DNA of 40,626 nucleotides from an uncultured Oscillospiraceae bacterium (lineage in GTDB: Bacteria > Bacillota > Clostridia > Oscillospirales > Oscillospiraceae), in NCBI GenBank assembly GCA_947629245.1, contig CANRDC010000016.1:1-40626 (forward strand). Reading direction: 5' to 3'. The notes below the pieces were generated by a model, which was given only the letters and a program-made list of their open reading frames with translations, made no database searches and had not been told where the DNA came from. Each line of letters begins with the position of its first letter. Within the stretch, counting starts at the first letter, position 1. The translations under genes and the position numbers were made by a program. Shown here in pieces: positions 1-6,845 of the stretch.

Positions 1-812
1 AGTCGGTACGCATCAGAGGCATACGCTCGATGTCGTTGACGCCGTCAAAGTACGGGCTGAAGTAGATGGCGCCGGTGCTGGTGTCGCCAACGATGGACAG
101 ACGGACGATGGGGTTCTGCTCCAGATAGGCCTTGAAGTTGGGCATCTGGTCCAGATACTCGGCGATGTTGACCATGCTGCCCGCCACGCCGTTCTCGTTC
201 AGCTTGGCGGCGGTGCCGCTGACCATATCGACCTCGCTCAGGCGCTCCTTCCAGTAATCGAACTCGTCGCTGGCGGAGTTGCCCTGATACTTGTCCTCAA
301 AGGTCACGCCCAGAACGTTCTCGACCTCGACCCAGGTGGGCTTCAGGTCTCCGGCGTTGTAGGTCTTGCCGTCGGCCAGGGTGATACCGTCACCGGCGGT
401 CTCCGCGTCGAAGGTCAGGCCGGTCTTAGTGCTGTTGTAGCCGGTGGCCATGCGCAGCACGGTGCCCTCGGCGTAAGGCAGCTCGGAGACATAGCCTTCG
501 CCGTCGGCGGCGGGCTCTTCGGCCTCGTCGGCGGGCTCCTCGGCGTCCTCGGCGGGCTCCTCAGCGTCCTCAGCGGGCTCCTCGGCGTCCTCGGCGGGCT
601 CCTCGGCGTCCTCAGCGGGGGCCTCGGCGTCGTCGGCGGGGGCCTCAGCCTCGGGTTCCTCGGTGGGCTCCGCCTCGGCAGCGGGCTCTTCCGTTGCTTC
701 CTCAGGAGCCTCGGTGGGCTCGACGCTGGTCGAGGGGCCGCAGCCGCTCATCAGCGCCACGGTCATGACGACCGCCAGCAGAAGCGCAAGAATCGACTTC
801 CAGTTCTTCATG
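1..812 (-). CDS. Extracellular sugar-binding lipoprotein of an Lpl-type ABC importer (C-terminus cut off)
   Basis: The gene starts at the ATG at 812, with AAGGAGG just upstream, and runs off the left edge, so about 270 N-terminal residues are visible. Residues 1-24 form a lipoprotein signal (Lys near the start, hydrophobic core, then LMSGC), which would anchor the protein on the outer face of the membrane. About 60 residues of Glu/Ala/Pro-rich sequence follow, built from a seven-residue unit like AEDAEEP. After that the sequence is typical of the N-lobe of family 1 solute-binding proteins of the LplA/YtcQ kind. The two permeases upstream belong to the same type, so this is most likely the capture protein of that importer. 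The substrate cannot be read from the sequence; the neighbouring pectinesterase suggests pectin-derived oligosaccharides (inference). Confidence 0.85.
510..635 (-). repeat. 21-bp tandem repeat inside the binding-protein gene (six copies)
   Basis: Six adjacent 21-bp units start at 510, 531, 552, 573, 594 and 615. The middle four differ only at single bases; the outer two are more diverged. They encode an acidic Ala/Glu/Asp/Pro linker between the lipid anchor and the binding domain. The unit is a multiple of three, so copy-number change would leave the frame intact. Confidence 0.9.
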
Positions 813-847
813 GTTTCCTCCTTATGATTTGATTGTTTGTTTTTGCA

Positions 848-862
848 CCGGGCAATGCCCGG
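848..862 (-). other. Intercistronic hairpin between permease and binding-protein genes
   Basis: CCGGGC and GCCCGG form a perfect 6-bp stem around a 3-nt loop in the 84-bp gap between the permease stop (897) and the binding-protein start (812). On the minus strand it is followed by an A-rich stretch rather than U, so it is not a standard terminator. It may be an mRNA processing or stability element that allows different levels of permease and binding protein (inference). Confidence 0.45.
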
Positions 863-896
863 AAGGTGCACGGTATGGATATTTTCCCGGATCGGC

Positions 897-1787
897 TTAT
901 TCCTTCACGCCGCCCATATTGACGCCCTTGGCGAAATATTTCTGGATGAAGGGATAGATGATCAGGATGGGAACGATGGAGCACACGATCAGCGCGTAGA
1001 TCACCGAGTCGGAGGCAAAGGCCTCGTTCCAGCCGCTCATGGCCTCCGGGTCGGTATATTCCTCCAGCCGCAGACGGATGAACACCTGCAGAGGATGCTC
1101 GTTGGAGTTGGAGATCATCTGCCGGGCCCAGAAGTAGCCGTTCCAGCGGGAGATGGCGAAAAACAGGGCCACGGTGGCGATGGTGGACTTGCTCATGGGG
1201 ATGTAGACCTTGCTCAGCACCTGGAACTCGCTGGCGCCGTCCACCACGGCGGCCTCCTCGATCTCGGAGGGGACGCCCTCGAAAGCGTTGCGCAGCAGGA
1301 TGATGTTCATGGCCGCCATGCCCATGGCGATGACCACCAGCCACTTGTCGTCCATGATGCCGATGGCGTTGAACACCTTCTGGGTGTCCAAATAGTTCAG
1401 GTACTGGGGCACGATACCGGCGGAGAACCACATGGTGAACACCAGGAAGAAGTTGAAAAACTTCCTGAACAGCAGCCGCCTCTTACTCAGCGCGTAGGCG
1501 CCCAGGATGGAGGTGAACATGGCCCAGATGGTGCCGTAAAGGGTGACGAACAGGGTGTTGGAATAGGCGTTCCAGAACATGTTGTCCCCGAACATCTTGG
1601 CGAAGGCCTCGAACTGCACGTCCTTCGGGAACAGCACCACGGAGCCGTACTCCACCGCGGACCGACCGCTGATGGAGGCGGAGATGGCGTACACGAACGG
1701 ATACAGGCAGCACAGGGCGAACACCGTCAGCAGCGTATAGCTGATGATCTTGAAGATCAGCTCGGATATCTCAAGTTTTCTTTTCAT
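897..1787 (-). CDS. Carbohydrate ABC transporter permease, LplC/MalG type
   Basis: A 296-residue inner-membrane permease with about six hydrophobic segments. The cytoplasmic EAA loop, which docks the ATPase, is visible as EEAAVVDGASEF followed by a VYIPMSKS-type segment around residue 190-215. The N-terminus (MKRKLEISE) is short and basic. The ATG at 1787 lies 15 bp after the stop of the other permease gene (1803), so the two are co-transcribed. Length and C-terminus (FAKGVNMGGVKE) match the LplC/YtcP branch of the CUT1 family. No ATPase gene is present nearby; such importers commonly share an MsmX-type ATPase encoded elsewhere (established for the family). Confidence 0.9.
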   Translation of the reverse strand: MKRKLEISELIFKIISYTLLTVFALCCLYPFVYAISASISGRSAVEYGSVVLFPKDVQFEAFAKMFGDNMFWNAYSNTLFVTLYGTIWAMFTSILGAYALSKRRLLFRKFFNFFLVFTMWFSAGIVPQYLNYLDTQKVFNAIGIMDDKWLVVIAMGMAAMNIILLRNAFEGVPSEIEEAAVVDGASEFQVLSKVYIPMSKSTIATVALFFAISRWNGYFWARQMISNSNEHPLQVFIRLRLEEYTDPEAMSGWNEAFASDSVIYALIVCSIVPILIIYPFIQKYFAKGVNMGGVKE

Positions 1788-1802
1788 GACAGCGCCCTCC
1801 CG

Positions 1803-2858
1803 TCAGTACAGCGACGTATCGGATGCCTTGCGGGCGATCGTGTTGGCGCCGATGACCAGCAGCATGCCGATGACGTTGTTCATCATCTCCGCCGCGGCCG
1901 CGATGCCTGTGCCCGCGCCTGTTCCCATACCGTTTCGGTTGGCGAAGGTGGACACCACGTCGGCCGTCACATATGTCTGGGGATTGTACAGCAGCAGCAC
2001 CTTCTCATACCCGATGTTCAAAAGCGTACCGATACGGGTGATGAGCATGATGACGATGGTGGACAGGATGCTGGGCAGGACCACATAGCGCATCTGGGCC
2101 ATTTTGTTGGCGCCGTCGATCTGGGCGGCCTCGTAGCTGGTGGGGGAGATGGCGATGATGGCCGCGAAGAACACGATGCTGTCGTAGCCCGCGCCCTCCC
2201 AGATGCCGCTGATCTGGTAGATGGAGCGGAAGAAGGAGGGATTGTTCAGAAGGCCCGCGTTGGCCACCTCGGGACTTATGAGGCCGATGTTGGCCAAAAA
2301 CTGGCTCACGATGCCCATGCCGGTGGTGAGGGAGCCCTGCTTGACCAGCATGGTCACCAGGGAGGTCATGACGACCGTGGACATGAACTTGGGCAGGTAC
2401 GTCAGCACCTGGTACACGCTCCGGGCGATGTTGGACCGGATCTCATTGAAAAACAGCGCCAGGATGATCGGGATGGGGAACCCGAAGCACAGGCCGTAAA
2501 AGCTGAGGATGAAGGTGTTCCGCATGGCCCGCCAGAAGTCGGTGGAAAGGCTGTCCCCGGCAAGCAGCAGCCGCTTGAAGTATGAGAACCCGGAGAACAG
2601 CTGCTTCGACACGGGCAGGACGTTGTCCGACACCTTGAAGCACCCCAAAAGCTCGTACATGGGGAAGTAGCGCCAGAAAAGGAAGACCAGCATCATGGGG
2701 ATCAGCATCAGGTACAGCCGCCAGTCCTTTACGATGGTGCGTCCCACGTGAAGCCAGTAGTGCTTCTCCACGTCATCCCGAACAGCCTGCTCCGGACTCA
2801 CCCGATAGACGCCCCTGGCCTTGTCAAATTCGAGGTAATCCGCTGCCCCTACTTTCAT
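1803..2858 (-). CDS. Carbohydrate ABC transporter permease, LplB type, with long N-terminal extension
   Basis: A 351-residue permease with six predicted membrane segments. The EAA motif (YEAAQIDGANK, then the MRYVVLPSI segment) lies around residue 240-265. The C-terminus DTSLY resembles the ETSLW-like ends of LplB/YteP proteins. Before the first membrane helix there is an extension of about 45 mostly hydrophilic residues (MKVGAADYLEFDKARGVYRV...), longer than usual for this branch. The start codon overlaps the stop of the upstream membrane-protein gene in an ATGA arrangement, indicating translational coupling. Partners are the permease at 897-1787 and the binding protein at 1-812. Confidence 0.9.
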   Translation of the reverse strand: MKVGAADYLEFDKARGVYRVSPEQAVRDDVEKHYWLHVGRTIVKDWRLYLMLIPMMLVFLFWRYFPMYELLGCFKVSDNVLPVSKQLFSGFSYFKRLLLAGDSLSTDFWRAMRNTFILSFYGLCFGFPIPIILALFFNEIRSNIARSVYQVLTYLPKFMSTVVMTSLVTMLVKQGSLTTGMGIVSQFLANIGLISPEVANAGLLNNPSFFRSIYQISGIWEGAGYDSIVFFAAIIAISPTSYEAAQIDGANKMAQMRYVVLPSILSTIVIMLITRIGTLLNIGYEKVLLLYNPQTYVTADVVSTFANRNGMGTGAGTGIAAAAEMMNNVIGMLLVIGANTIARKASDTSLY

Positions 2859-3436
2859 AGTTGACCTCCTTTTTCTTCCTGCTGCTCCTGCAGGCGCAGC
2901 AGATAGTGTTTCTGATCCTCATAGATGCCGTCCAGCCTTCCGGCGATCCAGACGATCACAAGCGTGAATATGTACGACAAACTGTCCGTGGTGAAAAATT
3001 CCGGCAGCGCGGCGCTCTCCGCCCCCAGCGCGAAGGCCACTGCGGCCCGCCCGGCCTGCATCAAACACAGCACCAGCACCGGGAACACCAGGCCCAGCCG
3101 CGTCTGGCGGACCTTCTCCTTCCCCGCCTTTTTCAGCATCACCAGCGCCGCCAGCGACAGCAGGTTTCCCCCGCAATAGATGAGGTACTGGCTCCTGTCG
3201 GCCCCGGAGAAGAAGCAGAACACCGCTCCCGCTTCCACCGCGTGGATCGCGCCCCACGCGCCCCAGCGCATGTATACGATGCTGGTCATGGCCGCCGCCA
3301 GGGACACCACATACGGCTGCCCAGGGAACCACCAGTTGGCCGCCCGCACGATGATGTACTCAAATATCGCCAGCATCACCGCCAGCATCGCCAGGTCGAT
3401 GGCCCGGTATTGCTTCCAGCTTCGCTGCCTTCTCAT
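2855..3436 (-). CDS. Small polytopic membrane protein coupled to the Lpl permease (ECF S-component-like)
   Basis: A 193-residue protein with about six hydrophobic segments, short loops, a basic N-terminus (MRRQRSWKQYR) and a polar Gln/Glu-rich tail (LLRLQEQQEEKGGQL). Size and layout resemble S-components of ECF vitamin transporters, including a Gly-rich RWGAWGAIHA segment after the third helix, but I do not recognise a defined subfamily. It is the first gene of the ABC operon: the ATG at 3436 is preceded by GAGG, and its end overlaps the LplB-type permease start by four bases. Possible roles are an accessory subunit or a sensor for the importer (inference). A plain hypothetical membrane protein is the safe name. 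Confidence 0.7.
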   Translation of the reverse strand: MRRQRSWKQYRAIDLAMLAVMLAIFEYIIVRAANWWFPGQPYVVSLAAAMTSIVYMRWGAWGAIHAVEAGAVFCFFSGADRSQYLIYCGGNLLSLAALVMLKKAGKEKVRQTRLGLVFPVLVLCLMQAGRAAVAFALGAESAALPEFFTTDSLSYIFTLVIVWIAGRLDGIYEDQKHYLLRLQEQQEEKGGQL

Positions 3437-3529
3437 AAAAACCTCGCTCTGCGTACTTCGACAAAAAAGTCCGGAGCTTTTGTGTGAAATGACTGGAATA
3501 ATTCACCATTACCCGGAATATTTATCACA

Positions 3530-3558
3530 ATTATACATGATTGTCCATTTCGTGTATA
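3530..3558 (-). promoter_or_regulatory. Probable sigma-A promoter of the Lpl-type ABC operon
   Basis: On the minus strand, -35 TATACA (3553-3558), a 17-bp spacer and a perfect -10 TATAAT (3530-3535) point toward the membrane-protein gene starting at 3436. The predicted leader is about 85 nt. The -35 box sits inside an inverted repeat (3541-3565) that could be the operator. Confidence 0.65.
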
Positions 3559-3565
3559 TGGACAA
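3541..3565. promoter_or_regulatory. Inverted repeat, candidate operator
   Basis: TTGTCCAT and ATGGACAA are perfect 8-bp arms separated by 9 bp. The dyad covers the -35 box of the leftward promoter and lies about 60 bp upstream of the rightward -35 box, in a region shared by two divergent transcripts. The cognate regulator is unknown. A second shorter dyad, CAAAGT-caa-ACTTTG, is at 3594-3608. Confidence 0.6.
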
Positions 3566-3620
3566 AACATTTTTCTTTATGTACAAAAATGACCAAAGTC
3601 AAACTTTGTGAAAACTGTTG

Positions 3621-3649
3621 TAGTCACAGCGCGAAATATCGTATATAAT
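3621..3649 (+). promoter_or_regulatory. Probable promoter of the pectinesterase gene
   Basis: TAGTCA (3621-3626), a 17-bp spacer and TATAAT (3644-3649) face right. Transcription would start near 3656. This excludes the in-frame GTG at 3655 and supports the ATG at 3691 as the real start. Confidence 0.7.
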
Positions 3650-3690
3650 GCACAGTGAACATGGAACTACAGAGGGAAGGAGAGTGCAAA

Positions 3691-4548
3691 ATGCTCCATA
3701 TCCACCCCGGCGTCGACCTGCAGCAGGTCTTTGACGGCGCCGGTCCCGGCGAGACGATCCGCCTTGCTCCGGGGGAATATCGTGCGAAAACGTCCATATC
3801 CACGCCTGATCTGACCATAGAGGGGGCGGGAGCGGACAAGACCCGTATCGTGTGGGGGGACTACGCGAAGAAGCCGGACGAGCTCGGCCGCGAGTACAAC
3901 ACCTTCCGCACCTGGACCCTGGCGGTCTGCGCCGACGGGGTGACCATGCGGGACCTGGCCGTCGTGAACGACGCTCTCTATCCGGAGGAAAAGGGCCAGG
4001 AGGTGGCCCTCACGGTCTACGCGGACCGGTTTTGTATGGAGCGCTGCCGTCTGACCTCCACCCAGGACACGCTCTTTCTCGGTCCGCTGCCGAAGGACCT
4101 TATCGAACGGTATGAGGGCTTCCTGCCGGATATGCTCCGGCGGGACAAGTTCTGCGCCCAACATTTTTCCCAATGCCTCATCGAGGGGACCGTGGACTTC
4201 ATCTTCGGCTGCGGAGAAGCCCTGTTCGACGAGTGCGAGATCCGCTCGGTCTACGACGTGCGGGGCGTGGGCTACGCCGCCGCGCCTGCTCACCCGCTGG
4301 AGCAGACCGAGGGCTTTCGCTTTAAAAACTGCCGTTTCACCGCCGGACCGGGCGTGGCGGACGGCAGCGTCTACCTGGCCCGGCCCTGGCGGGACTATGG
4401 GCTGTGCGTGTTTGAAAACTGCGCCTACGGCGGACACATCTCCCCTCTCGGCTTCGACAAGTGGAACGACACGGACCGGGACAAGACCGCCCGGTTTTAC
4501 GAGACGCCCCCCGTCCCCGGTCGGGCGCCCTGGACCCGGCGCGTGTGA
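3691..4548 (+). CDS. Pectinesterase, carbohydrate esterase family 8, apparently cytoplasmic
   Basis: A 285-residue enzyme expected to remove methyl esters from galacturonate residues. Family motifs are visible: a STQDTLFL segment (catalytic Asp region), GTVDFIFG (second catalytic Asp) and LARPWR (substrate-binding Arg and Trp). Sequence repeats with buried Gly/Asn/Cys positions fit the right-handed beta-helix of CE8. There is no signal peptide: the protein begins MLHIHPGVDLQQVF, so it probably acts inside the cell on imported oligogalacturonides. The start at 3691 has GGAAGGAG seven bases upstream. The gene is transcribed alone, diverges from the ABC operon and ends before a bidirectional terminator. 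A more distant esterase specificity is possible, but the motifs are strong. Confidence 0.92.
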   Translation: MLHIHPGVDLQQVFDGAGPGETIRLAPGEYRAKTSISTPDLTIEGAGADKTRIVWGDYAKKPDELGREYNTFRTWTLAVCADGVTMRDLAVVNDALYPEEKGQEVALTVYADRFCMERCRLTSTQDTLFLGPLPKDLIERYEGFLPDMLRRDKFCAQHFSQCLIEGTVDFIFGCGEALFDECEIRSVYDVRGVGYAAAPAHPLEQTEGFRFKNCRFTAGPGVADGSVYLARPWRDYGLCVFENCAYGGHISPLGFDKWNDTDRDKTARFYETPPVPGRAPWTRRV

Positions 4549-4612
4549 AGCGTGAGCGCGTGGATCGCGCGCAGGCGCGCACATTATCGAAAGCCTCCCC
4601 ATCCATCACCAC

Positions 4613-4648
4613 AAACAAAGAGCCCGCCTTGTGTCGGGCTCTTTGTTT
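4613..4648. terminator. Bidirectional intrinsic terminator
   Basis: A 14-bp perfect inverted repeat (AAACAAAGAGCCCG and its complement) encloses an 8-nt loop, giving a GC stem with A-rich and T-rich flanks in both directions. It sits between the converging pectinesterase (stop 4548) and isomerase (stop 4671) genes and can serve both. Confidence 0.92.
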
Positions 4649-4670
4649 ATCCGCTCATATCTTCCAGCCG

Positions 4671-6149
4671 TCAGGCCCAGGGATTCTCCGTGGGATAGGG
4701 CAGGGTCTTGGGCTGGTTGTAGGCGATGTCGCCCACGCCCAGCAGCTTGAACACCTCGAAAAGCTCCTTGCCGTAGTGGCCGAAGGCCACCGCCCCGTGG
4801 TGGGGATACCGCTTCTGGATCAGCACATGGCGATAGAACCGGCCCATCTCCGGGATGGCGAACACGCCGATGCCGCCGAAGCTGCGGGTGGGCACGTCCA
4901 GCACCTCGCCCTGGGCGATGTAGGCCCGCAGGGTCCCCTCGCTGTCGCACTGGAGACGGTAGAATGTGATGTCCCCGGCGGCGATGTCCCCCTCCAAGGT
5001 GCCGCGGGTGAAGTCGGGCTCGGACCCCTTCGGCTCCAGGAGCCGGTGCTGGATCAGCTGATACTTCACGGCCCGGCTGGAGCACAGCTTGCACTCGGGC
5101 GTATTGCCGCAGTGGAAGCCCATGAAAGTATCGGTGAGCTTGTAGCCCATCTTCTCGATGCCGTCCTCGTCGTAGATGTACTTGGGCACGGAGTTGTTGA
5201 TGTCCAGCAGCGTCACCGTGTCGCCGGACACGCACATGCCTATGTACTCGCTGAGCGCGCCGTAGATATCCACCTCGCAGGACACGGGGATGCCCCGGCT
5301 GGCCAGGCGGGAGTTTACATAACAAGGCTCGAACCCGAAGGCCTCCGGGAACGCGGGCCAGCACTTGTCCGCGAACGCCACATACTTCCGGGAGCCCTTA
5401 TGTGCCTCCGCCCAGTCAAGGAGCGTCAGCTCGAACTGGGCCATGCGGGCGCTGAGCTCGGGATAATACCGGCCCTCGCCCATCTCCTTCGCCATATCCT
5501 CGCAGACCTCCGGGATACGGGGGTCGTCGGCGTGGGCCTTGTAGCTGACCAGCAGGTCCAGCTCGGAGTTCTCCTCGATCTCCACGCCCAGCTCGTACAG
5601 GCCCTTGATGGGGGCGTTGCAGGCGAAGAAGTCCTGGGGCCGGGGGCCGAAGGTGATGATCTTCAGGTCCTTGAGGCCCAAAATGGCCCGGGCGATGGGC
5701 ACGAAGCCGCCGATCTTCTCCGCCAGCTCCTCCGCCGTGCCCACGGGGTACTCGGGGATGTAGGCCGTCAGGTGGCGCATACCCAGATTATAGGAGCAGT
5801 TCAGCATGCCGCAGTAGGCGTCGCCCCGGCCGTTGATCAGGTCGCCGTCACCCTCGGCGGCAGCCACGTACATGCAGGGGCCGTCGAAGTTCTTGGCGAT
5901 CAGGGTCTCCGGGGTCTCGGGACCGAAGTTGCCCAGGAACACCGCCAGGGCGTTGCATCCGGCCTTTGTCACGTCCTCCACGGCGGCGAGCATATCCTTC
6001 TCGTTCTCCACCGTCACCGGGCACTCGTAGATCTCGCCCTTATACGCCTCCACGATGGCCTTGCGGCGGCGCTGGCTCAGCTCGATGGGGAAGCAGTCGC
6101 GGCTCACCGCGATGACGCCCAGCTTCACAACAGGGATGTTGGTTAACAT
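4671..6149 (-). CDS. L-fucose/L-arabinose isomerase family protein
   Basis: A 492-residue sugar aldose-ketose isomerase of the FucI/AraA-like fold. Candidate metal and catalytic residues fit the family pattern: Glu in SCEVDIYG, Asp in LLDINNS and His in the HHGAVAFGHYG segment near the C-terminus. The ATG at 6149 has AAAGGAGG eight bases upstream. It is the last gene of the xylulokinase/DUF4867/isomerase operon and ends 22 bp before a strong terminator. Because the kinase is XylB-like and no XylA is nearby, the product is probably a ketopentose such as xylulose or ribulose (inference). The true substrate (D-xylose, L-arabinose, L-fucose, D-arabinose) cannot be decided from the sequence. Confidence 0.85.
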   Translation of the reverse strand: MLTNIPVVKLGVIAVSRDCFPIELSQRRRKAIVEAYKGEIYECPVTVENEKDMLAAVEDVTKAGCNALAVFLGNFGPETPETLIAKNFDGPCMYVAAAEGDGDLINGRGDAYCGMLNCSYNLGMRHLTAYIPEYPVGTAEELAEKIGGFVPIARAILGLKDLKIITFGPRPQDFFACNAPIKGLYELGVEIEENSELDLLVSYKAHADDPRIPEVCEDMAKEMGEGRYYPELSARMAQFELTLLDWAEAHKGSRKYVAFADKCWPAFPEAFGFEPCYVNSRLASRGIPVSCEVDIYGALSEYIGMCVSGDTVTLLDINNSVPKYIYDEDGIEKMGYKLTDTFMGFHCGNTPECKLCSSRAVKYQLIQHRLLEPKGSEPDFTRGTLEGDIAAGDITFYRLQCDSEGTLRAYIAQGEVLDVPTRSFGGIGVFAIPEMGRFYRHVLIQKRYPHHGAVAFGHYGKELFEVFKLLGVGDIAYNQPKTLPYPTENPWA

Positions 6150-6172
6150 AATATATCCTCCTTTTCCGCCGC

Positions 6173-6808
6173 TCAGAGGTCGGCGGCTATATCTGTATTT
6201 TCACCCACGAGGGCTATCACGGCTCCCTGGGCGGCTTCGCTGCTCTCCGGATGGGCCAGCAGCCACTTGTTGCAGGCCCACAGGGCCCGGTCCTCGTCGT
6301 TCAGGGGCGCTATCGCGGGCTTGGGGCCGTTGGTGCCCCTGGGCAGGACCACGGCCACCCGGAAGGCGCCGTCCTTCGCGGCCTGGCAGGGGGCATAGTG
6401 CAGCGTGGTGGCGTACACCTCCACAGGCACGCCCGCCGGGACCTTAAACGCCCGGACGCTGGCGGTGTCCAGCTTTCCGTCCCGGATATCCTCCTGCTTG
6501 GCCAGCAGCAGGATGAAGTCCTGGTCCCCTACGTTGACCTCGCTGTCCCGGTGGTATTCCAGGCAGTTCAGCTTCGTATTGCGGCCCCAGCACATGCCCA
6601 GCTGCACCGGCATGCCGCCGTAGGCGTTGTTCTGGAACTGCCCGTACAGGCAGGTGGCCTCCAGCGCGGGGATGCTGGGCTCGTAGGCGGTTCCCTCCTC
6701 CGGCAGGGGGATGGTCCCCATGGCCTTGACGAGGCAGGCGGTGTCATAGCCCTCCAGCACCTTGCCGTAAGGGGCGAAGGAGGCGTCGTAGACCGATCCG
6801 ATCTTCAT
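6173..6808 (-). CDS. DUF4867 family protein, cupin-like
   Basis: A 211-residue soluble protein of unknown function that I recognise as the DUF4867 family. It shows features of a ureidoglycolate lyase-like cupin: CLEYHRDSEVNVGDQDFILLLA, then a Gly/Pro turn (KVPAGVPVEVYATTLHYAPC) and a HxxP-like region near the end of the barrel. The ATG at 6808 follows a weak AGGAAAG-type site. It lies between xylulokinase and the isomerase, with gaps of 23-37 bp, which fits the family's usual company of pentose isomerases and FGGY kinases. A role as a sugar mutarotase or lactone-handling enzyme in the same pathway is conceivable but unproven. Confidence 0.85.
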   Translation of the reverse strand: MKIGSVYDASFAPYGKVLEGYDTACLVKAMGTIPLPEEGTAYEPSIPALEATCLYGQFQNNAYGGMPVQLGMCWGRNTKLNCLEYHRDSEVNVGDQDFILLLAKQEDIRDGKLDTASVRAFKVPAGVPVEVYATTLHYAPCQAAKDGAFRVAVVLPRGTNGPKPAIAPLNDEDRALWACNKWLLAHPESSEAAQGAVIALVGENTDIAADL

Positions 6809-6845
6809 GGGCTGTCCTCACTTTCCTATAATATTTTAGCTGCGT

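Noticed and set aside
3655..3690. Upstream GTG start for the pectinesterase
   Set aside because: It coincides with the predicted transcription start and would place the GGAAGGAG ribosome site inside the gene; ATG 3691 is better.
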